Positions 46,766 through 57,451 of a stretch of 64,000 nt of DNA are shown here, one piece after another. The first letter of the stretch is position 1. Each line of letters starts with the position of its first letter. The notes beneath the pieces were generated by a model. That model saw nothing but the letters and a program-made list of their open reading frames with translations, had not been told where the DNA came from and ran no database searches. The translations under genes were made by a program, and so were the position numbers. This stretch comes from Manduca sexta (Eukaryota; Arthropoda; Insecta; Lepidoptera; Sphingidae), in NCBI RefSeq assembly GCF_014839805.1, contig NC_051120.1, positions 1,488,001-1,552,000 on the forward strand. Direction: 5' to 3'.

Positions 46766-47312
46766 TATTATATAAATTATGTAGGGTTCATATGACTTCA
46801 AATTAGTTACCTTTACATCGTGATGTGTGGTAATTATGTTTATAACAAGAGAAACGCGATAAAAAATATTTTCGGTTTCTTACCCAAGTCATGTAACAAA
46901 TGCGATACTTATTTATAGTAATATCTTACTAGATATTACTATAAATATTACTATAGATATTACTGAAATTTGCAGCGAACTAACAATAAACGAAAAATAT
47001 TTATTTACGATGTTTAGTGTCACAATAGTGTGTGAATTGAGCTTTGATTTCATGTCATAAAGTTCATATTTGTTTATAACTATTAGGTATATTGAAAGTT
47101 TATCAAAAAATCAAAACTATAATAAATATAAAAAAAATGTTTAACTGATCCTGGCGGATCTCGTTTCGCTGACACCGAATATACTACTTTCTTGATTTTG
47201 CCTAAAATGACATTTGCGTTCTATTTGACAAATTATTTTGAGTTAATTTTTTGAGGAAAACCTAATATCACAATGATTTCTTAAACTTATGCAAATGTTA
47301 GACATTAAAATA
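46766..47312. other. AT-rich spacer
   Basis: Contains short TATTACTATAGATATTACT-type simple repeats at 46920-46970; nothing else recognised. Confidence 0.4.
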
Positions 47313-47500
47313 AAACTATTTCACGGATTTTAACGCGGTTTTTATATTACAATTTTCTCCCGACGTTTCGAAGACAGCATTCATGGTCACGGGGCAGACT
47401 GAGGTGGTGATCATCCGAAAAGTCAAAGTTACAATATCACTACTTTAAAATTACGATACAAAAACCGTGATAAAATCCGTAAAATAGTAACATTTTCAAA
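47313..47500. mobile_element. inverted-repeat MITE (CGACGTTTCG family), best copy
   Basis: Left end 'ACTATTTCACGGATTTTAAC', right end 'GTGATAAAATCCGTAAAATA'. The body contains 'CCCGACGTTTCGAAGAC' and 'CATTCATGGTCACGGGG'. It is a widespread repeat in this window. Confidence 0.6.
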
Positions 47501-47724
47501 CCTAATATCACTTTTCCAACCAGGGATTCGAAACCGTAATCTCAGAGCCGTATCATGCACATAATACAACACTCGTAAATAGGGAAAAAATGTCGACGTG
47601 GAAACAGTCACACTTGCTCGTATGATGTTTTATATTAATGGTATACAAGCACACCTGCGTTTAAGATTACGATGCGACTATCTCTTGGCAATTATCGCTA
47701 GCAATTATTGCTAGCAATAACTGC

Positions 47725-47812
47725 TAAAAGACAGGGTAAAATGGCGCATATTGGAGGAGGCCTATGTCCAGTAGCGGACAAAGATATAGACTGGTGAAGA
47801 TGATGAATAACT
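47725..47812 (+). mobile_element. LINE 3' tail fragment
   Basis: Translates as DRVKWRILEEAYVQ followed by a stop, a C-terminal pattern common to lepidopteran LINE polyproteins, with 'GGAGGAGGCCTATGTCCAG' and a GATGATGA tail. The nucleotide tail resembles the SINE-1 3' end. Confidence 0.65.
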
Positions 47813-47929
47813 GCGTGCGATTTTCGCCTCTCGACTACGTAAAGCTCTTACATGTGACTCAAAGTTAAGGGGCCTGTGGTGAAGCTAAATCGTTGGGTTC
47901 TGTAGTAAAATCATTTGAGTCTTTTTTAT

Positions 47930-48185
47930 GGTGTTGGAAATCCAGCTAATCAACTTTCTTGTCCCGGGACGGGAATAGTGGAAGGGAGGTAGGCAGATAC
48001 CTCTTAGCTCGACAATTTGACAAGAATAAGTTAACATCCATCGCCAGTCAAGATCCGCATAGTCCCCCAGGGTTAAGGAGTCCTCTGCAGCTGGGAGCCC
48101 TTAACATTTTGCCTCTCCTGACACCCTGTTGTTACGACGCTAACTGCAGCATTCTTTCTTATCACGTGAAGGACGACTAAAAATT
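47930..48185 (+). other. GC-richer block, unidentified
   Basis: Contains a 73-codon frame (47959-48180) with no recognised motif. It is probably repeat-derived because it stands alone without splice-site context. Confidence 0.3.
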
Positions 48186-48569
48186 AAGTAGTAATTCACT
48201 ATAAACCGGGATGGAAATGTTCGATAGTTTACCCTATACGTACCTAGTACAAAGTAAATTAGTCATCTACAAATTCATGATTTATTGTCTTATTGTATTC
48301 ATTAAATAAGGCTCTTCACTATGACATTTGATCTTTTGAAAATTTCGCGTCTTTTCTAAGAATTTTAGCGCCTAAATAGTGCTAACTATATATTAAACAA
48401 TTATATTACGTAAATACGACGAAGTAATGTTGGTTTCATTGATGCGGAACCATTCATTCATTGATTCAACATTACGCGCTTAGCCGCCAAAAGTACGACG
48501 CCTAAAATGATATCTAATATTATCTTCTTTATATTTTAGGTTTTATAGTATATAGTATCTACAGTGAAA
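48186..48569. other. AT-rich spacer
   Basis: Nothing recognised. Confidence 0.4.
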
Positions 48570-48571
48570 TA

Positions 48572-49877
48572 CTTAGTCTGGCCATAAATACTGTTACACT
48601 TAATTATAAAAAAATATTACATTTGAATTTCGAATCTGTCATTTTTATACGATTGTTCATTGTGTTTTCTCATTTTGGCGCCAATACATTGTAAAATATT
48701 TTGCGATATTAAAATGGTGTGGGGTGATAAAGAGAACCGAATCGCTGTGATAGCATTACACAAAGTAGGTATGGAGCCAAATGCAATTTTTAAAACTCTC
48801 CATACACTTGGTATTAGTAAAATGTTTGTGTACCGGGCTATTAATAGGTACAATGAGACCTCCTCTGTTTGTGACAGAAAAAGATCTGGCCGTCCACGTA
48901 GTGTTCGTACGAAAAAGGTGGTCAAAGCAGTAAGGGAAAGAATTCGAAGAAATCCTGTCCGAAAGCAAAAGATTTTATCTCGGGAAATGAAGATAGCACC
49001 TAGAACCATGTCGCGTATTTTAAAAGATGACTTAGGACTTGCAGCCTATAAGAGACGCACTGGCCATTTCTTAACTGATAATTTAAAGAAGAATAGGGTG
49101 GTAAAATCGAAACAACTACTGAAGCGGTACGCAAAGGGAGGTCACAGAAAAATTTTGTTTACGGATGAGAAAATTTTTACAATTGAGCAACATTTTAACA
49201 AACAAAATGACCGTATTTATGCTCAAAGCTCTAAGGAAGCTTCCCAATTAGTCGACAGAGTGCAACGTGGACATTATCCGACTTCAGTGATGGTTTGGTG
49301 GGGTGTTAGCTATGAAGGAGTGACTGAGCCATATTTTTGTGAAAAAGGTATCAAAACATCGGCACAAGTGTATCAAGATACCATTCTTGAGAAGGTAGTT
49401 AAGCCCCTTAACATCACCATGTTCAATAACCAAGTATGGTCCTTCCAGCAAGACTCGGCGCCGGGTCATAAAGCTCGGTCCACGCAGTCTTGGTTGGAAT
49501 CGAACGTTTCGGACTTCATCAGAGCTGAAGACTGGCCGTCGTCTAGTCCCGATCTTAATCCGCTGGATTATGATTTGTGGTCAGTTTTAGAGAGTACAGC
49601 TTGCTCTAAACGCCATGATAATTTGGAGTCCCTAAAACAATCTATACGATTGGCAGTGAAGAATTTTCCCATGGAAAGAGTGCGTGCTTCTATTGATAAC
49701 TGGCCTCATCGTTTAAAGGACTGTATTGCAGCCAATGGAGACCACTTCGAATAAGCTTTTATATTTTTAATTGTTTTATATTTATGTATTAAACTGACAC
49801 ACTGTAAAAGTAATAAATGTTATTTGCAGTTAACAATTTTCTTTTTTCTTTATTACAATATTTATGGCAAGACTAGG
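48572..49877 (+). mobile_element. maT-type mariner transposon, intact (1306 bp)
   Basis: Terminal inverted repeats CTTAGTCTGGCCATAAATAC (left) and CCTAGTCTTGCCATAAATAT (right end, reverse complement) are imperfect. TA lies at both sides (48570-48571 and 49878-49879). It contains one full-length transposase gene. A near-identical 5' end of another copy is at 1-381 in opposite orientation. Confidence 0.93.
48714..49754 (+). CDS. mariner/maT transposase, DD37D (346 aa), apparently intact
   Basis: Cut-and-paste transposase of the IS630-Tc1-mariner superfamily. Residues 1-50 and about 65-115 form two helix-turn-helix DNA-binding units, separated by the GRPR motif (59-62). The catalytic triad is Asp151 (FTDEK), Asp247 (QQDSAPGH) and Asp285 (NPLDYDLW). 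The 37 residues between the second and third Asp define the maT clade, described from moths. ATG at 48714 is chosen because the frame upstream of it has no ATG and the protein then begins MVWGDKENR, as expected. There are no stops or frameshifts, so the protein could be active, although the inverted repeats have diverged. Confidence 0.92.
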   Translation: MVWGDKENRIAVIALHKVGMEPNAIFKTLHTLGISKMFVYRAINRYNETSSVCDRKRSGRPRSVRTKKVVKAVRERIRRNPVRKQKILSREMKIAPRTMSRILKDDLGLAAYKRRTGHFLTDNLKKNRVVKSKQLLKRYAKGGHRKILFTDEKIFTIEQHFNKQNDRIYAQSSKEASQLVDRVQRGHYPTSVMVWWGVSYEGVTEPYFCEKGIKTSAQVYQDTILEKVVKPLNITMFNNQVWSFQQDSAPGHKARSTQSWLESNVSDFIRAEDWPSSSPDLNPLDYDLWSVLESTACSKRHDNLESLKQSIRLAVKNFPMERVRASIDNWPHRLKDCIAANGDHFE

Positions 49878-49879
49878 TA

Positions 49880-50733
49880 TATAGAGTTATATATAGTATA
49901 TAGTATTTCACAAAAAAATTGTCAGTCATGTTTCTACATGTTAAAATATTTGATGAATAATTTATTATTGTAAATAAAAGCAAATATAATTAAAAATTAA
50001 GTCAAATCGCACGTATCAATCAATCATTCAAAAAAATTATGAGTGATATTTGATTCATGTGGCATATTTCAAAATACGACGTAGATACGATTAACTGAAA
50101 CTCGTAAAATCTCGTAAAATAAAAACAATCAGATATACAGATAGACAAACTTACAAAATAAATCGCTAAGAGGGTAAACATATACTGATAAAATTTACAG
50201 AAAATTCTATTGACAAATAAAAAAGTAACTAATTATTTCTTTCTATGCACTCTAGTAAATCAGGTACTTCTCAGATAATTCTTTTTACTTTGGACCCACT
50301 GAGGTTCAAATATCAGGAGAAATTTAACACAGAAAAAAGGTTGCAGAGCATGCAAAAACGAATTTTACATCGAAAATTATTGGTAGCTTTACCTACTAAT
50401 TAAAGAAAAAATCTTAAAACGAAAGGTACATACATCGAAAATGATTAGTAGCTTTACTTACTAATTAACAATTATTATCTTATTAAATTTTATTTCTTAT
50501 TACCACTCGAGTTATTACCATTCCATATCCCGTTTTATCACTACTGAATCAATTGAAACCCCAATACGAGTAAGAAATTAACCTCAGCTTGGTTCTATTA
50601 CAGAATTTATACTAAGAAAATCTTAAGATGGATTTCGAACAATAAAACAGAACTCCAAACATAGATAAGTCGAAATTATCTAATAATGGTATCACAGGAA
50701 CTACGATATTTTTAATTGGCATTAACTAGATAG
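49880..50733. other. AT-rich spacer
   Basis: Nothing recognised. A short tandem similarity (ATCGAAAAT-ATTAGTAGCTTTACTTACTAATTA) occurs at 50370-50470. Confidence 0.4.
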
Positions 50734-50780
50734 TTATGATAATAAAGATAAAAACTGCATAAGCAGACTTAGTATAAATA
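50734..50780 (+). promoter_or_regulatory. conserved promoter block: GATA motif, GCATAA box, TATA box
   Basis: 'TTATGATAATAAAGATAAAA' then CTGCATAAGCAGA, and TATAAATA at 50773-50780, 54 bp before the ATG. It parallels 41181-41226. Confidence 0.6.
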
Positions 50781-50833
50781 GTGGTAAGCTTGTGCTGTCG
50801 AGTTAGTCAATAGTCGCAGTCTAAGACGGCAAG

Positions 50834-53320
50834 ATGGCGCTTCATCTGCTCGTGGCTCTGGTTCTCCTTGCAGGTAATATTCAAAATACTTTTCGTGTTT
50901 TTAAATATATTTTGTTTCAAGAAACCATTTGCTGGTGTATAGGTGGTGTGAGAAAAACATCAATGGAAATCAGTATAAAAACAAATACCTAATAATTTAG
51001 AAATCCTATATATTTTGTAAATTATTCAATCGCATATCGATTTTGATGTCACCGTATGCTTAATCCAAAAAAAAGATATTTTAGATGATTTTCAGTGTTT
51101 TTATTTTTCAGGGACCGCCCACAATTCCTTTTCCCCCGAAAAGTCCCTGATAGACATCAATTGGGATGATATTCTTGCTGCCATACCTGGCCTTGTTGCC
51201 AGCATCCAAGAAATCATTGCAGGAATCGAATTGGCCAATATTCTAGAAGCGATACAGAACATTATAAGCAATATTCCTGGAATTATCGGAAACCTTCCTG
51301 GTATCATCGAAAATCTTCCCGGCAACCTCCCTGAAATTATTGGGAACCTGCCTGACATCATCGGTAGCTTGCCCGACGTCATTGGAAACCTTCCCGAAAT
51401 CATTGAAAACATTAACTGGGATGCTATCCTAGACCACTTGCCCAACATCGACTGGCCTTCTGTAGTCGAAAACTTACCTGACATCATTGCCAACCTTCCC
51501 GAAATTATTGGCAATCTCCCCGACATCATTGAAAACCTTCCTGATATCGACTGGCCCGCAATCATCGACCTCCTCCCCGATATCGACCGTGACCCTGGTG
51601 TAATTAGCCACATCAGACAACACCCCAGTCTTGTCCAGATTGAAGTTGGTTACAGCAGCATCTGGCTTATGGGCTGCACTGGTAGCATCTTGAACACTGG
51701 TTACGTCCTAACTGCTGCTCGCTGCGTCTCTGGCCGGTAAGCATTATAGCAATAGTAATCATGTCTAACATATTATACTCTAAAAAAAGTATTTTGAAAA
51801 CGAATAAAAACTTATTTCTAATATGTAAAGTAGTGTTACGCTTTCATTTGAAAGTTAGATTACAAGCATCTGTGTAGTTAAATCAATCGTAATTATTGAA
51901 GCTCCAGCTTTTATTTACAATGTAGTTTTTGTCATGTATTAGCATTAATTGTCTCATCGTTTAATACTTAAACGTTCTTTTCTAGCTTGTACGACCCCCG
52001 TATACGCCGTGTCAGGGCTGGCGCCAACAGCCGCGGTGGTGACGGAGCTGTCTTTCCCGTTAACTTTGCCATTGCCCACCCTAGCTTCGGTGGCAATGGT
52101 TTCGACGGTGACATTGCTCTTGTCAGAATCTTCGGCGTCTTCCAATACGGTCCGAACATCCAACGCGTTGGTATTACCAGCCAGGGTGTCTTCTTCCCTG
52201 CTGGTGTCCGCGTGCTCAACGCAGGATGGGGATCCACTGCTGTAAGTAGATTTTTTACAAAACCGCTTGTGATTCTCATGCAAAGATCTTAAACTACATT
52301 ATAGTTATTTATAGATTGAACATCAGGGCCAAATTTTTGCTCCAAAAGTTATTACCAATTGGTAATAAATCGTTGTCTTATTTGAAAGGTCCGTACGACA
52401 AGATGTCAAAGCGTCTTTAAATATCAATACAAAAATAATATATTTACAGAAAATGTTAATATTCCAAAGACATTAAACAGTATACTTAGTTAATATTCGC
52501 ATTAAAAACATGCAAATCATGACATGGAAAAAATAAAAAATATTTTACATTGGTATTTTGCTATTTCACGGTAGATTGAACAATCATCATGTAAGTGCAT
52601 ATTTTTGTATGACAGTCTTCCCAATGTTCGCTCTATATAATTTTAGAACTGTTTCTCATGATTATTCCAGTTATTGTGTATTTATTTACGTTTCTCCGTA
52701 AATTATTTTATACTTTTAGAGTAGTACTAGTTTGAACTCTGCATGTATTACTAGTCATTGTTAAAATTATAATAAAATAGTTGTTAGCTACGGGTTCGTC
52801 CGCAGAAGGGGTCTTACTCAGAATAATGCACCACCGTGTACTTTTTCTAGAATAAAAAATACCTTACATGTCAATCCAGAAAATGGAGTATCTGTGTAGC
52901 TAATTTTATGTTTACTCATAGATAATATAGTTTAGATTTAAGCTCTATTAAAAATAGCGCTATAGAATCAAATGTATTTTATAAAACTTATCCGTATATT
53001 TCCACCAACAGCAAGGCAAGACCATCTCCAACCGCGAACTGCACAACGCCGACCTTCACGTGGTGGATAACCACCAGTGCAGAAACAAGTACGCTGATTT
53101 CCCCATTCCGATTACCGTCACCCACAACATGATTTGCGCCGGCCGCGCGCGCTCTGGAGGCCGTATGGCTGACCTGAGGGACGCTGGAGGTCCTCTCTAC
53201 TACGACGGCACATTGGTCGGAGTGCTGAGCTTCGGTCGCTACTTCCTCCGTGACGAATACCCCGTCGTCGCCACCTCTGTCAGTTCCTACACGAACTGGA
53301 TTGTCAGCAATGCCGTCTAA
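50834..53320 (+). CDS. Heptad-repeat serine protease homologue, catalytically dead (409 aa)
   Basis: Exons 50834-50873, 51112-51736, 51986-52241 and 53012-53320, with the same phases as the paralogue at 41276. Exon 2 is 21 nt shorter, exactly one heptad. The layout is the same: signal peptide MALHLLVALVLLAG, Lys24, then ~148 residues of acidic x-N-L-P-x-I-I heptads without Lys, Arg or Cys up to the Arg in DIDRDPG. A protease-like domain follows, with His57 as Arg217, Asp102 kept (Asp264 in FDGDIALV), Ser195 as Ala365 (RDAGGP), and Cys191/Cys220 both lost. The frame is open throughout and splice sites are good, so it is maintained. It is secreted and non-proteolytic. A role as a binding or structural protein in gut, peritrophic matrix or silk-type secretion is possible but unproven. 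Confidence 0.92.
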
Positions 53321-53354
53321 TTGTACTAAATGTCTTATCTAAAGAAATTTATTT

Positions 53355-53360
53355 AATAAA
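53355..53360 (+). promoter_or_regulatory. poly(A) signal of the 50834 gene
   Basis: AATAAA 35 bp after the stop codon, the same distance as in the 41276 paralogue. Confidence 0.6.
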
Positions 53361-53642
53361 TTATTACATTCATATTTTAAATGCTTTTTTCATTTGAATT
53401 CTGACGAACTTATTACATAAATGAATGCGGTATTTTCAGAGATTAGCGTTTTATACAAACTATGTCTCCTAATTTATAATCTATAATATCAGGTTATGGA
53501 TGAGTAACGATTCATCTACGAGTACTTGTGTTTCATACTAAATTAAAAAGGGTTTTTTAATGAAGACTGCCGAATTTTTTATAACATGCTACACATAATA
53601 AAATATTCACTTGAAATCATTAGATTTACAAATGAAAACAGG

Positions 53643-54007
53643 TTAAGGTGGTAGCTCAAGGTCCATTTTCATACATTTTGTTTCGGCTTTAATCTGGGTA
53701 ACTAAACAAGTATTGGCAAGTAAAGAATTTAAATTCACGTCTAGTTAGTGATTAGTTCTCGCAGTTGAAGAAAAATGTAAAAATAATTAATAATCATGGA
53801 TATTTCTGCCTTTAAAATTTCGTCATATTAAATTTTAAAGGCCGAAATATCCATGATTATTAATTATTTTTACATTTTTCTTCAACTGCGAGAACTAATC
53901 ACTAACTAGACGTGAATTTAAATTCTTTACTTGCCAATACTTGTTTAGTTACCCAGATTAAAGCCGAAACAAAATGTATGAAAATGGACCTTGAGCTACC
54001 ACCTTAA
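53643..54007. mobile_element. TTAA-bounded 365-bp hairpin MITE
   Basis: The two 178-bp arms (53643-53820 and 53830-54007) are exact inverted copies apart from one mismatch I can see (T/G near the loop). The loop is 9 bp. Each end begins TTAAGGTGGTAGCTCAAGG. TTAA at both ends fits the piggyBac target duplication. It has no coding sequence. A shortened relative is at 7315-7540. Confidence 0.93.
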
Positions 54008-55044
54008 GTGCTAGTCGATCTTGCGTTCCAGGTTCCATTTCATCATAATATACTATATTTCACAGCCGTTATGATTAGGTGACGTTAAGAAAAGAACCTA
54101 TGTCGACCTCAAATGCCGCCAACGCAACGTTTCCTCTGGTATTTTGGATTTTTATGAGCAGAAGTGATCGCTTAACGTCAGGGGACGGTCCTTTGATCTC
54201 AAATTTCATCTCACTACATGACAACACAAACGACGTCGGCGAGAGTATCAATATAGGTACAAAGAGACCTCAATGACGAAGAACTTGATGGAGAGAAAAT
54301 AAAAGAAATATGGATGGAATTTATTAGCTGAAACAACTTAATCCAAATTCATATTTAATTACCATATGTTGTTATTTTCTAGATTTAATATGAATTTTAA
54401 TTTTAAATAAATAAATTTTATTTCGAAATTAATTGTGACATAAGTTCAGCTTTTCGCAGTCTCCTTTTCGCTCCTCGAGTCATACTCTTATAGTCTTCTT
54501 TATTCATACCCCTAATACATTCTGTTTTATGCTACTGTCAATTTACTGCACAAGCCACATTACAAAAACAGGGCCAGGGAATGAATATTTACAGCCTGTC
54601 AGTCTGTAATTATTCATTCTATTTCTATAGAACAGCGTTGCTTTAACTAAACATCTGAATATGCGATAGAAGCTGTTGGACGTTAATTAGTTTAGGAACT
54701 GTCGTACTCATAGTTCAAAGTACACATCATGTCTTTTTGCCGTTTCAGTTGGCAACGCTGTATCACACATAACATTTTGCACATTTAGTTTAGGTTAATA
54801 CATAGTATTGTCTGAACCTATTGCAAATTTAGCCCGTTGTAATTTGTGTTGTCTCGCGCAACACCTGAAACTAATCTTTAGACCTAAAGTTTTTATAATA
54901 AAGCAAGAATTAAATATTCTGATCTATTTATTACATCCCAATACTTGTAAATGGATTTAAATTTTATAAACACATTAAAACGAATTAATCTAATGACGCA
55001 AATTGGATTTTCCAATAATAAAAACGGATTTCAGTTTAGTTATT
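54008..55044. other. spacer
   Basis: AT-rich. No gene recognised; the 65-codon frame 54079-54276 has no family signature. Confidence 0.4.
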
Positions 55045-55700
55045 TTATATGGGCATAAGAAAATGGCTCCACTGCAGCTGATGGTACGCGGAGTGGGGTC
55101 TAGATAGAGTGGCGACTGACGAGATATCATTATCCCTTACCAGTCGCTATAATTATGTCGGTCTGTCTGGAACCGGATATACAGGGGCATTTTAACATTG
55201 CGTTACTAAATGAAACCACATATATATCTACTTGGAAATAACACTACTATATGTTACTTGAGCCATAGATGTAAATTAAAAAAAGGTAAGTTTCGAACAA
55301 AATAAATATTAATAAAAAGTAATTTTGATTTTACGCGCCCTAATGTCACTAATACTATTCTAAGATAAATCGTAAGACTCGGAGCGGCAGCATCATACTT
55401 TCTGTTAGAAATACACTCACGCACATGCTATATCGGCATTAAACTACAAAATGATCAAATAATTAGAAAACTTACACCAGAATTTTTGACGAAAATTTTC
55501 GTTATTAATGGATGATTTTTGGTACAATGCCAGCAAAGGTGAAGACGAATATGTGGTTTCGTTTAGTAACGCAATGTCAAAATGACCCTGTATATAGGCT
55601 GATCCCGAAATGCTCTTACATAGGTCAATATGGAGACTTTTACACCTTGTGTATAATAGTCGTTATTCGGACTGATACAGATATACCACTAGCAGTTCGT
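55045..55700 (+). repeat. R3 repeat split by an M1 MITE
   Basis: The left half (55045-55191: 'GGTACGCGGAGTGGGGTC', 'TGGAACCGGATATA') and right half (55591-55700: 'GGCTGATCCCGAAATGC', 'ACACCTTGTGTATAATAG') join into one R3 copy when 55192-55590 is removed. Confidence 0.82.
55192..55590. mobile_element. M1 MITE, uninterrupted copy (399 bp)
   Basis: The left end CAGGGGCATTTTAACATTGC is matched by the right end GCAATGTCAAAATGACCCTG in inverted orientation, with TA at 55190-55191 and 55591-55592. It is a non-autonomous Tc1/mariner-like element by its TA target and terminal repeats. Confidence 0.9.
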
Positions 55701-55988
55701 ATTCTTCTAAACAGTGGTACTGGCCCAGTCAATCCGACTTAGCATTCTGTCGATAAATATACGGACTTCTACCGTGATAAAAGGTTTAAAGTATATTGTT
55801 TTTATTAATAAATTAATTCGTAGAGATACGACCAAAACCTCAACTTATTTTAGACCGTATGAAAATTATCTTTCGTATTTGAATTTCACACGCATATCAC
55901 GTGTACATGGTTGATATAAAAGTTTTATCCTCGTATCGAGTTTAGTTGTTATTATTTGATATATCTGAATGACATGATTATAAACAAA

Positions 55989-56270
55989 CTAGCTGACCCG
56001 ACAGAAGTTGTCCCGTCTAACTATGCATTTGAAGTGCGCATTCTGTCTATCGCTGACAATCATTTCAAACAACTGGCAGTTATAAATTATTGACGTTAAG
56101 TTTCCTTAAATTTTCTAATGTTACCCTTAACTTCCTTATTTTTTTTCTTTCTTAGAACCTTCTCTTGACAATTATTAAGACAAGAAAAGAATAATTAGCG
56201 AAATTGCTCCATCCGTTCACGCGTGATAGCGTGACCAAGGGTAATAAGGATTCATTTTCATATATATAGA
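55989..56270 (-). mobile_element. Helitron-like element with intact ends (282 bp)
   Basis: On the minus strand it reads A|TCTATATATATG ... GGTCAGCTAG|T, satisfying the Helitron rule of 5'-TC, 3'-CTRR and insertion between A and T. It has no coding sequence. It resembles the Lep1 type of non-autonomous lepidopteran Helitrons; that name is from memory and not checked. A decayed sibling is at 37107-37390. Confidence 0.75.
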
Positions 56271-57340
56271 TACAAAAATCACTGCGCTGTCACCCTGCAA
56301 AATTTGATTTTAAGTCTCATAATGAATGCTGGTTACAAGGCCCTCCTGTCTCTAATCGTGTGCTAATATTTAGCTACCTATTTTTTTTCCTGGCACGGCA
56401 CCTGATGGTAAGCCTGATACCGTCCAGATAAAGTATCGAATGCCAACAGATGGCTATCGCATGCCATTCGACACAATGATGCCGGCCTACTAAGATGCTT
56501 CTTCATGCTACAGCGGAAGAACCCGGGATTATAGGAAGTAGGGAACACGGGACCGGGCAAACTATTCCAAATTACTTAGAATTATTATAGACCTCACAAT
56601 TATATATACTTACGCTCAATTTCATAGCTTTCGGGTCAATTATGATTTTTACCACGCTATAAAAAATAGTGATAATACAATATGCTGGATTCTGTATATT
56701 CTATGGATAAGTCGGCTCAATTGTACTGGTTACGTGTTCAAAGGATATTTTATTTTCCTTTATTTTGAAAGTATTTTTTTTACATTTTTATATATAAGTT
56801 AGAAATATAAAATGCCTATAAAAATAATGAAACACCTCTGAGAGCGAGGCACAAAGCCCAAGCCACCAGTTAAGGATTTAAAGTGGGGAATCTTCGCACA
56901 ATACGTGCCGTGTCCAACAACACTGACTTCTGCATCTGGCCTTTGATCCATGATATTATTTTATTGTGTCTTTTGTATACGAGAAATTGTTTTTGATAAA
57001 CAGACATACTGTATTACTGGGCTTTATAAGACTTAATTCATAATGCCAGAGATGTGTCTATTTTCTATTCTACAATGTAATGCCAAATTCTGAATGGCGC
57101 TGTCGATATTTATCTACATTTTCTATCATACAGGTGTCTTATATCGTATTTACATTTCATTGATAAATAAAAATAACAATCACCTGAACATGTAATTTAT
57201 GATATTTATCGTCGAAAACAATTTAAAAATAAAACAAGTTCCACGGTAACATAATAGGCCAAATCCATTGTTCTACGAAGCCCTTCGTCAAATCTAGACT
57301 TGCAAGCCTGTTTCCCGGGTGACGATCAATATGTCCCGCC
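56271..57340. other. spacer with one repeat patch
   Basis: At 56385-56570 a GC-richer patch ('GGCACCTGATGGTAAGCC', 'ATGATGCCGGCCTACTAAG') looks like another interspersed repeat distantly like R3. The rest is AT-rich. Confidence 0.45.
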
Positions 57341-57357
57341 TATCCCGACTTGGGTGG

Positions 57358-57369
57358 CGCGCATGCGCA
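57358..57369. promoter_or_regulatory. NRF-1 type palindrome in the promoter of the 57452 gene
   Basis: CGCGCATGCGCA is a perfect match to YGCGCAYGCGCR, 83 bp before the ATG, in a small CpG-rich patch without a TATA box. NRF-1 (erect wing in flies) sites are typical of housekeeping promoters, often of nuclear genes for mitochondria. Confidence 0.75.
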
Positions 57370-57451
57370 CTCGACACCACTTTGACGGGACCTCGCTATT
57401 TCTGGAGAAAACAAACTGATATTATTGTTAAGTTGTGACGATTTTGTGAAA

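Noticed and set aside
48617..49009. 130-codon antisense frame in the maT transposon
   Set aside because: Shadow of the transposase gene; the same frame appears at 100-336 over the partial copy.
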